A model generated the notes under the pieces. The model did no database searches. It saw nothing but the letters and a program-made list of their open reading frames with translations, and had not been told where the DNA came from. A program made the translations under genes and the position numbers. A DNA stretch of 64,000 bases from Phalacrocorax aristotelis (taxonomy: Eukaryota; Chordata; Aves; Suliformes; Phalacrocoracidae): positions 57,892,205 to 57,956,204 of the forward strand of contig NC_134311.1 of the NCBI RefSeq assembly GCF_949628215.1, read 5' to 3'. Shown here one piece after another: positions 49,527 through 60,600 of this stretch (positions are counted from its first letter, which is position 1; each line of letters begins with the position of its first letter).

Positions 49527-50807
49527 GTCACATTCTAGCACCAAATAGCTCCAACAGTTTTTTTTGTTACAAAATGCTTCTTTCGTACAGTATTTTCTTT
49601 TTTTTTGCATACAAATAAAAAGATTATGTTATGAAATGTATGGAGCTACTCAATGCATTTAGAAATGAATGTAAAACCCAGAATTACTTGCTAAAAACAG
49701 CAAGTCTACAACATAAGGCCCCAGCTAAGTATTAAAATGTATCAGATGTCCTGAACTTTTTTTAAGATACGATACTGAACTGCTTTTTTTTCTTTTTACC
49801 TTGTCATATAATAGAAAAAAAGCTATGAAAGCTGTATGAAGCTAATTGTGCAGGCCTATACGCCATGATAATATGTCTCTTCTAAATGTATTACAAAACA
49901 GGGATGAACATAGTAGTACTGCAAGTCATGTGCTTATACTTGTGCCTCACACTGTAAGGGCCTGAATTTCAAAAAGCTCAAGGAACTCAAGAGAAGATTA
50001 GAGCAATAACTAAACACATGGCATGTGCTTCAGTCTCGGCCTTGTCTGAGGTGAAGGTCACAGAACACACTCCCAACAGACAAGACAAGAACTACCATTT
50101 TACCAGAGAACACAACTCTTTCTGGAACGCCCTCATAACCAAGCGGTCCTCCCGTAGCTTTAACAATACCTATTCTAAGAGACAAGCTTTGTGTGGTAGG
50201 GAGATGCAGTCAGGTCTTGTGTTAGATCTGGTGAAGCAGTCAGCCAGGTACAGTACTATCAAAATCGGATTATTAAAAACACATGTAAAAAGTCACAATA
50301 AGTCACCCTATTTATTCTGTACTAGTGTTTTTTTAACCTCTAGCTAGGATTTTTAGTAAGTAAAAATGTGGCCTGTTTTTGTCTTCCAGTCAGACCAATG
50401 CTTGTACATGTCCATGCCAGGTCTCAGTTTTAATAATTCCATTTCATATTTGAGTATGGCAAATAAGTGGCAAAGCAACTACCTTAAAAAAGGGGAGAGT
50501 AAACAATGCAATCAGCAGCAAAGTATATATGCTACATTCAATCCCCAAACACATAGCTAGGTATTTACAGAGGAAATCTTTTCTTCAATAGCTGTAAAGG
50601 TATTTTAATACAAATACTATATGGTAACAGTTTTACCGGTTAACAATTGGAAAGGCATTTTGAAAAAAGGTCCTCTCTTTACATATCCCCTTCAGTGACA
50701 TGAAAGCTTTGCTGCACAAAGACACGACACAGTGCTGGTTTAAAGGCAGTCCAATATATTGACATTGTTTTAGCAAGTCATGAATTCACACCTGCCAGGT
50801 CTTACAG

Positions 50808-53800
50808 TTAACAGGATTTTTTGTGAGGACTGCTCCGCGAAGCTTCTTTTCCTCGCCGCTGCCGTGCCACGTCTTTGTCAGTAGAAAGTGCGTTAGGGCG
50901 GTCAGGTGTGGTTGCTGACCTGGATAAATCTTTACCTACATTCTGTTTTCTTGAAGTAGACTGCTGAGCCCGAACGGCGTCTTTTCCCTTTACATCCACA
51001 GTGTTAACACAAAAAGACTTTTCTTGATTTCCAGGTTTCCCCCCAAGGTTTGAAGTAGGATGGTGGGCTTCTACTACAACAGTAGCACTGTGCAAGGCCA
51101 TCAGTGAAACACTTTTAGTCATTTCTGCCCTACCGCTCCCCGCGGAAGAGGTGCTTTTCTTTAGTTCCTTGCAGGTTGCAGGAAGCTCAGATGAGCCTGC
51201 TTTAACCTTTTCTGAAGATGCATCACTCTTTGCTGAAGACAAAACAGATACTTCTTGTCTACATTCAGAGAAATTGGCCAAACAAGTCAGTGGCTTTCCT
51301 GGTGCTGCAGCCACATGACAAGAGCTCTGCCCACTGGCAGACAACAAAGGTTTTATTACAATCTGCTTGTTTGCATCCTCTGGCTGTTTTTGATTAACCT
51401 GACCTTTCCCTTTCGAATCTTGAGAGCTTTTGCTACTTGTGGTCACTTTTTCTGCTCCTCTCCCTCTGGTGTCACAGTTTGCGAGGCAAAGGGAAGGCTC
51501 TACTTTCCCACTATCAAGCTGAACATAAAGTGCATCAGTGCATGTTTTTCCTTCAGGTCTTTTGTCTGCAGGGATCATCTGGTTACTAGGACTTCTGTCT
51601 GCCTGTTTGCTCAGCAAGAGACAGTCTTTCACAGTGGAAAACTTTGGAGACATGGTTTGTTTTTCACTGAGGTGAAGTTGCTTTTGATCAGCAGATTCCC
51701 CCAAGCCTGCTGATTCTTGCCTCTGGATCTGCTTAGAACTCTCTGGGCCTGCTGGTGCCGGGCCAACAGCAGAGGATTTGGGTTTGGTGTCAGGAGTGAT
51801 GCTGCTCATTTGTAGGGTGGCTACTGAGCCATGCTCCAAACTCCTTTCTGCCTGCACATGGTCATTGCTCATTTTTCTCAAAGAGCCTGAAACAGAAGAA
51901 AGGGGATCTAGCACATTTTTACTGGCATGTTTCCCATCTTTCCGGGAGCTTGTGGACACCTGAATAATAGTTTCTTTTTCTTTTATGGCTGGAGTGCATG
52001 GTTTCTGTGACAATGTCTGTTTATCCAAGGACTTAGAGGAACTCGTATCAGAGACTGGCTTGTGTTTATTACTGCTGCTTTCCACATAGGTGGCAGCAGC
52101 CTTCACCTGTTCTTGAACACCTACATGAAAATCTAGAGCACAGTTTCTGCTTACAGCGTCTCTCACAGCAGGGGAGCTTGAAGTGTTAAGTTGCTGCTGA
52201 GGAACTTGGCTGGACTGCTCCCTCACAGTAGTTTGAAGCTTTATGTCAGTGAGCTGTTTCTGATCTTTTTTTCCTGAATCTTTGGCATCATCCTTCTGCA
52301 CAGAGGAAACTGGTGCAGTCTTCTCATTTTTAGAATCACAATCTATTGAGGGTTGGATGGGCCATTTGGATGGAAGAGCTTCACTCTTTGACTCTACAAT
52401 AACTTTAGACTCACTGAGAACTTTTTGCTTTGTTTTGTCCCTTTCCACAAAACTACTAGCAGGACTGCTGTCATCTTTACCTATCTGTTTCAGTGATTCT
52501 CTGTTATCCTTAAGCTGCACCTCAGAGCCAGTTGTCTGCATTTTTCCTTGCATTTGAGATGGAATGGCAAAATCAGCGCAATTTTTTTCATTGCTTTTGG
52601 AATAGCTTGTTATCAGGACATCCGAGACAGACACCTTCAGAGGTGACTCTCTGATGACCTCCACCTTTGCAGAGATAGGCTCACAACTTCTCTGGGCTAC
52701 TGGCTGTTTGGCAGGCAACTCCTTCTGTACTTGCTTCTCTTTTCCTACAGCTTTTTCTGGAGTGCTTTGGACAGCAGAAAGTTTGGAGTATGTTTGAGTA
52801 GCTTTAGCACTCTGACTTTCAATAACATAAGACTTTGACTCCATTGAAATGTCCTTCTGTTTTGAAGGGGAGGTGTCTGTCTTTTGAACAGCTTCCGTAA
52901 CAGAGATATTGCCTTTAGTAGCTGGACTAGAAACCTTTTTCTCTGTCACTACTTCTGCAGCCACAGTGGTGACTAGTGGATTTGGAGAGCTCTTCCTTGT
53001 TTGCAGAACCTGAGGCTCTGCTACATTGACTTTGCCAGATTTTGAATAGCTTAACAACTGCTCTTTCTGACAGGCCAGTTCTGCCTTCGCACCACTCCCT
53101 TGAGGTGCTGGGGGTTTAGGAGATGCCCCATCACTGCTGCTGCTCTGTCCTTCTGGCAGCACGCTAAAAGGCAGTTCAGTCTTCGAAGCCTGTGGCCCAG
53201 AAAGTAAGGCAATGTCTAGTGTGCCTTCTATTGGCTTCAGACATGAAACAGACCTCCCATCAAGCTTATATTCTGATGGACTTTTTCTGACAGTAGCCTC
53301 AGTAGAAGCAAGAGCTGACTTTTCCATGCTCATGTCTGCTCGACCATTCAAGGTCTTGAGAGGAACAAAAGAAACCGAGTTAATCTGCGCACCATGTGCA
53401 CTGCCAATAAATGCTCGACCATCAGCAACTGCAGTGCAGTCCTGCTGTATGTTTATGGGTCTGCCTGTGTTAAGTTGAAGGCATTCATGAACACTTGACG
53501 TCAGTTTCGGTTTTAGCACTGGAGAGACACTGTCATCTTTTTCTTCAATGGACATTTTCTTTCTAAGATAATCAATATTTGCAAGTTTACCATCTAATCT
53601 TTCGAATTTGACAAATTCTTTTGTTGGTACATTTTTATCTGTGTTTTCTCCCTTTCCATTTGGCATCCTGTCAGAGGACTGAGGTAGCACATCTTGTAGT
53701 GTACATGGAGGGGAAATTCTTTTGAAGTCATAAGAACTCTGACTAAGTTCATTAAGCGGAGGTCCATGACACAACATCTGTGCATCTAAAGCAACACCAT

Positions 53801-54673
53801 CATTTGATCTCAAGTTTGCATTCTTTTGAAGGGTGTCTTTGAGTATGCCACCAGCTGACTGGGTCTCCAAAGCAACGATTTTTGTTTCAAACTGATTTGA
53901 TCTTTCTAACACCTTCTGGAATGCTTTTTTATCTCTTTCTTCCAATCTTAAGGTATTGGGACTTTCTGTTTCACTGCTAGGTTCATGTATAGCAGCATTT
54001 GCTTTTTCAGCAAAATCTTGCTTTTTCATAACTATCTTCACCTTCAGCTTCTCTCTGTCTAGCTCATCAATGGATTCTTGCCTACCTAATTTTCGGGAGA
54101 TAGGTCGTTTCAAGCAGCCCTGCTCTGCAGGCCTAACTCGTGTGAGTGATGGCACATCACATACATTCTCCTCCAAGCTCTGAAGAGTTAATTCCCTTTG
54201 TGACAACTCCCTATTCACTTCTTCCTGGGTCACTTCCAGACTGTGTTTTCGTGAACACAAGTGTTTCTTATCATTGCCATATGATGGTGCAAGTTTCTCT
54301 TCAGACTGGACTCTCTTTAACAGTGGAGATCTTGGTGGCTCTGCACTCTTTGGCCTAACAATATGCCTTACAATAGTTGGAGGGGAGTGCATTTTGCTAG
54401 GAAAAGATTGAGCTATTTTTGTATTTCCAATTGAATGTCCTAGCAATGGTGATGGAGATCGCTGAGGGGATGTCGGCTGGGGTGTTGGAGAAGGTGTCCG
54501 TGCAAGAGGAGAAAGAGGAATGCTGCCAGCTGATTTGCGTCTTCCCGATCTGTATCTTTGCCCACCAAGCTTTGGACCCAAGCCATGAAGAGTGCTGGGT
54601 CTTATGTGTCCTGAACCAGCTGGAGAATTGGGAGCACTTGAACTAGGCGAGCTACTCTGTGAAGAGTTAGTAC
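50808..54673 (-). CDS. MAST4: MAST4 terminal coding exon (3.87 kb)
   Basis: One uninterrupted frame of 1287 residues plus a split Gly, ending TAA at 50808-50810. The acceptor is ctttttgtag|gt. The first ~170 residues are strongly family-like ([30 protein letters not shown]). The rest is Ser-, Lys-, Gln- and Thr-rich without folded domains, so probably disordered, with islands such as [17 protein letters not shown] that match human MAST4 from memory. The last ~20 residues are again conserved. Long + strand frames over this exon are its shadows. Confidence 0.97.
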
Positions 54674-57600
54674 CTACAAAAAGACCAAACATACATACAT
54701 AAGATTAGCAAGATTTAAAAAATCTTGTCTAAACGTTCACTGAGAAACAGAATTTTCACCAGTCCAAAATACCTACATGCAGTCTGCTGCCACAATGTTC
54801 CAAACTTGGAGGTTTTGAGTGACTGGGCTGCAAGCCACTCTACCTTCCAATTATGTAGCTATTTCTCCCCTTTGCCCTCTGTTCCTTCATCCTCTTTATC
54901 ACTTCCTTCTATTTAAATAGAATAGCTAATGGTTTCTGCCACTTCAAAGCAATGATCAAGGCTTTCCAAACAATATACTTTTGCCAAGGGACTGTACAAC
55001 AACAGTCATTTTTAGTACACACTAAAATCATGACAGAAGTAAAACAAGAATATGGGGCAGGCTTTTAGAAGCCAGAAAGATGCGTATTTCAGTACCCAGC
55101 CAATCTTTTCAGCAATAGATCTGCATTCATGAGGACCAAGCTAGTTCCATCACGTAGCAACTTTTTCCTCAGTTTCATTCTCTTATCTATCAGCCTCTCC
55201 TAGGCAAGATTCTATCTCTTACTCCAAACTTGGATTTTTACTCAACTTACAGCCATTGGACTTGGATTTAAACTCTTGAACAAACATAGCAGACAGTTCC
55301 CTTTTAGGTACCTCTGTCTCATGAAAACACCTTTGATTTTGCATCAGGAATCTTTTTCCCTTTTTCCAGACATAAACCAGGCGTTCAACGGTTATGCTTG
55401 GCAGAGCTGACTACTCTTAGCAGAGTGTAACAGATCTGGGGGGCTCACAAGAATCAGAATACACTTCAAGTTCTTTTCCTCTGCCCTCCCTCACACTCAC
55501 CAGATGGAAAATCAGGAGTAGAGCGGTAGCTTGGGGTAGGTGATCTAGGAGACAAGCTATGGGTTGGAGACCCAGGCAAGCTTTCCCCAGATGAAAGTGA
55601 TCGGTTCAGGCAGGAGAAGCTTCTGCTGGTGTGAAGTAGAGGAGAGGGTTGCTTGGCCAGCTTTTTAAAGAGAGATCTTCTCCTAGCATGAGAAGAGCAC
55701 AGCATTAATCAGAAGTTAAGATACACAGAAGATACTGTTACGAAAGGCAAAACCCTTGCAAGCTGACATTGCTTCCCTCTCCCGTTACTCTCAGAAAAGC
55801 AAATATTAAATCGATGTTCACGTGAAGGCAAACCGCACTGCAGAGCATGAAGTTTAGAAAATATCTTGATTTGCTTGTAGGTGGGATAGATATTGTAACT
55901 AAATCTATTTCTACTAGAATTTACTACTGTATTTCAGAAGAACGGTTATCTCCTTGTGAGTATAAATCTTTGTTTTCTTAATTTAAAAGCCCACCAAAAC
56001 TGAAGGAATATCTATAATGTACTCATGATGTATTTACAAAATACACATGAACTTATCATCAAATAAAAAATGCCCATGAACTTAGCAACAGAAAGTTTAA
56101 TTAATCAAATACAAAGAGATAAACGAAATTAAGATGCAACCTCAGTTACTCCCTTTCTTCCCCATATCTATATGTGTGTCATGCAAAATTTTTAGGGGTT
56201 CTTTTAACAGATCTAGTTTGGACCGAACAGGATTGGAAGGACATGTTACAACCACAGGATCGCATAGGAGGTGGTAAAAGTATGAAGACGACAAGAGAGA
56301 GAACTGTATTAACTTCATGTTTTAAATTAATAGTTATGTATACATGCATAAAAGGAAACTTATTTGCCATGAAACAAAAGGATTACTCACCTCTCTAAAG
56401 TCTCTTTCTTCTTGGTTTTCTTACTGCGCCTGACCATTTGGCTCTTATAGCTGTTTCGCCTGGCAGGTCCTGTCTTGATGGAAGTGTTCTCAAAAGGGGT
56501 TGTCATTACCGAGACTTTGTTGCCACTCTGCCAAAATGAAGGATGAACCTTTAGGCGTTAGTAAAAGAAGATGACCTTGCCTTAAATTGAAGCTACACCA
56601 CAAATGTGAATGCAATGAGACAGAACTCCAGCACTGGAGTAAGCGCTGGCAGTGTAAGAAGCCCTGTGCAGACATTGCCAGGCTAATTTATGTCAGATAA
56701 ATGATGATGGGAAAATTCTGCCAAATTTCCTGAACTTCCTCCATTCCAGCAGCAGGACAAGGAGAAATTTCCGTAATTGTAGCTAGACAGGAGGAAACCA
56801 AAGATTGACCAAGACTGCAGTTTTCAAGATGAAAGCTTCTACAGAAACATAAGATTTTCCCACAAAGAACAGCTGTCACTTCACAGTGGTCTCTTCGCTA
56901 GCCATTCATGTCTCAGGATACTGACTGTTACAATAATTAAATGGAGGAGAAAACTTAATCTTTATTACCAATCCCAAACAATCCTCTTATCTTGTTCAAA
57001 AGAGGTAACAAATATAATTAAGCTTTTTATGACCATTTGCATGAACAGAGGATGCAATAAATAAAACAAACTGGAAATATCTACATTATGTTTTAAAAAT
57101 CCATAGCTCCTGCCCAGCACTGTACACCACTACAACAAACTTCTTTTCAAAGGAATTCCAATAGCCCTAATTAATTTATGATATAGTGCACTTGGATTAA
57201 CAACAGTCTCTTGTTTTGAGTTGACTCTTATAAGTACTGTGCAGGGTTGTCATGTTTCTATTTTTTTGTATCTGACACAAAACAACAGCAGACCCAACTG
57301 CCTCAAAATACAGAGTTTTGTTTTACACATTTCTTGCAAAATTGGAAACCTCAAAGTTCCTCCGAGCTTCAGAGGAGGAAAATAAAGACGTAAGGAAAAG
57401 TGTATTTTGCATCTTTGCCCAGCTCCTTACATTTCCCCATTACTTCACTGATTTCCAATCTTCTTTCATAAATGACTACTTCCTTCAACAGGCAAAGCTC
57501 TGCATGTAACACCATAATTTTTTAATAATATAGGAAATAAGTACACAGCTGTCTAAAATAATTCTGACTTACATAAATCTGGGCTGAAAAGATTACATTA

Positions 57601-60600
57601 AAAACTGCAATATGATGAGCTACAGTGAAAAGCTAAGCTAAGACACTACGGTTCATTAGAAAAACTTAGGGCTTTTTCTTTTTAAGGAAAAACTATAATT
57701 TTCTAATAGGATGGACTTCAGAAAACTCCGCAGAAGAAAAATGTGACAGATTATTAATAAAAATCCAACTGCAGAATCAGAACTTCATTAAGCAAGGAAG
57801 CTCTGTGGGACATGCCTGCCTATGTATGAGACAAAAACATTTTGAGCCTTAAGATTATCAAAGGCAAGTTCCTGTACAGTAGCAAGAAAATATTTCATGT
57901 TCTTCGTTTCCAATTTTCCTCATTGATTTCACTTCAAAAAGAGAAAATGAGAAATAGCATCATCATCGAAACCCTGAATGACTTGGTGAAGATCAGGGAA
58001 TTCAAGAAAGTGCTTGAAGAAGTCCAATTTTTTGAGAGACAGAGACATCCCTGTGTCAGTGCCCCAAATGTACTTCAGCTATCTCAGCAGCAGCGCCAGT
58101 TCATTGCAGAGAAACTAAAATCATAGCAGGATATATAAGTCATTGACCTTTCTCCAGATCTGTGCAATAGCAGCTTAGAGTGTGTACCTGAACAACCACA
58201 AAATCAGATAACTAATCTCTGAAGGAAACAAACATAACCCCTCAATCCTTGGTGAAAGCAGCAAGCACTTTTGTATTCCAGTTGTCCAAGAGTTACCTTT
58301 AACAACAACTCAATGACTTCTGTATGAACAAGACCATGCACTGGCTCTCCGTTGATATGAGTAATTAGGTCTCCAGCTTTTAAACCTGCTTGGTAAGCTG
58401 CACCTCCTTCTTCCACATTCTGGAAATCAGAGGCAAAGAGAACATACACAAAATAGACTCTTGTTTAACCTTCATATTTTCAAGAGTAGGCTTTGTTTAA
58501 TGAACTGTTTATATAAAACCAGTTAACAATGAAGAAAACTTACAGATATTAAGTTATATCAAGGAAGAAGAAAAATCACATCAGCCATTTCACCAGTAAC
58601 TACTTAAACTTTATACTTACATGGGGCCTGGAATGGTTTCAAAGTGCACTAAAACACTGCCCATTGCCGCTGGCGTTAAGTAAGCTCTGGATAGCAGGGC
58701 AGTTTTCATGCATGGTAAAGGGGTGATTCACTCCCCATGGCAAATTTCAGAACTGATTTTTAGCATCTGACACTGATAAATACTGATGTAATTAAGGCTG
58801 TAGTCACATGCAGTGCCCTAATCATGATAAAAATTAACTCCACCATATCATTAGGGATTGTTTTAATTTGGTTCAAATTCACCAGGCTGACCATTAGAGG
58901 GAACAGTGCAGCACAAAGGTGCTCAAGGACCAAAACAAACTGAATTGCAAATTATTTTGAAGGTGGCTTAAGTAATTTTTTATATTTTAAAATGAGCTTT
59001 TGAAGAATTTTAAGTCATGCAGCCACTACTGAAGCCTACAGCACTTACAGAGCTAAAAACCCCAACAAACCTATAGTATTTTGAAAAAAAGCCAAGGTTT
59101 CACTTTTACTGCAATGTACCATTTTCTTCCCTTCCTTTCACTGATGTGATGCTACACCAGTGGCAAGAAATCAATTTTTAAATTATATTTATTCCACTAT
59201 TAATCAAATGCACCCGATTCTCCAGATTCAATGTTCTTGGTGGATTAACAGGTCTGAGAGGTAAACAACATGAATGAAAAATGAGTAATACACTACCACA
59301 TAGGTAGCATTGTTACTTCAAAACCTACAATACATATTTAAAACAAAGCACTTTAGAAAACGTCAAAGCTTTTGATATACATAAAATGATTTTGAAAAAT
59401 GTATTACAAGGTAGTTGAAATACTTTCGTTTATACACACAATATTTATATATAATTTGTTATCTACCTCAATGATAAAATAAATATAAATATATTTTCAA
59501 AAACATATTTATTTTACAATTAAGGAGGTTGATCACCAGTGAAATGCAAGAACTGCTGTCTTTTCCTTTAGCTTGTCTCCCACTTCGTTCAAACAAGTAG
59601 TGAACAGAGGATGAAAAATACATGATTTATTCAAGACAGTCAGTGTTGTTCCTGTGCCATAAAATCCTCAAAGGTATTAGCAATTCCAAATTATTTGCAC
59701 ATTTCTACAAAAAGTCAGTGCTTCAAATCAGCCTACTTGTGTCTATTAAAATACTGTTGACTTTCACAAATCCCTTAATCGATGCAGTTTAAATTCCGTG
59801 TGTATTTAATCAATTTCTGTTTACAATCTCCTAGTTTTGCAGATCCTGCCCTCAAAGAGGGGCTGCACCAACCCTTTGGTTTTCTAAGCCACAGTACTCT
59901 GAACTGTGACTGTTCACATTTGCCAAACTTGCCAAAAGTGAAAGTAACCCATCCAGAAGGTCAACATCATATGCAGGTACCACTTCTGCCAAAGGTGGCT
60001 TGTGTCGTCCCTACAGCCAACATAGGTCTCGTGTACAGGCATGAATTTCATTTTAAGAAAATGCTTTGGCACAACGTCATGATTTACACAGTAACTGTCA
60101 AGCAACAGATACCATAGGTACAAAAATCAAAAGCAAATACATTACTACAGTTTTCTGTGGCTGTATGTAAGCAAAAAAAGGTACTTCTTACCCAAACAAT
60201 ATGGTGCACAGTGTAGATATCGCTGTCACCTACGTAAACCCTGATTGCTCGGATGGTGAAGCCATACTTTTTTCCTGAACTGTGAATTACTATAGGCTGA
60301 TGAGAACTTGCAGGAGCAATTGATGAATCACGGCTCGGGGATGAATCTCGGGAGGATGAAGGATCAGATGATAGGGAATGAGGAGACCTAGGACTTCCCA
60401 AAGGAGAAACACCAAATACATCTGGAAAAAATAAAGCTGACCATTAGAGTACGTTCTGAACACACACAAATACAGACATAGAACAGGGAATTTGCTCAGT
60501 TTTATGACACATCTGTGTCAAAATACATCGTTGTCTTTGCATAAAAACTGTCACCTCCTTAATCATATCTTAATGAACGAGAACTTTAACAAAAAACCAG

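Larger units (their letters stand above)
48350..50807 (-). other. MAST4: Presumed MAST4 3' untranslated region
   Basis: AT-rich sequence following the MAST4 stop. The length, about 2.45 kb if the AATAAA at 48372-48377 is used, is similar to what I recall for the mammalian gene. A 27-bp tandem repeat sits inside (49447-49526). The end is a guess from the signal; other AATAAA motifs on this strand could end it earlier. Confidence 0.5.
55683..58296 (-). other. MAST4: Two MAST4 introns flanking the 56391-56527 exon
   Basis: The introns are 55683-56390 (708 bp) and 56528-58296 (1769 bp). The second contains the unexplained 59-codon + strand ORF. No repeats are recognised. Confidence 0.85.

Noticed and set aside
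51255-51713. 152-codon + strand frame and several others over 51-54.6 kb
   Set aside because: They are antisense shadows of the MAST4 terminal exon, whose - strand frame is continuous and family-like.
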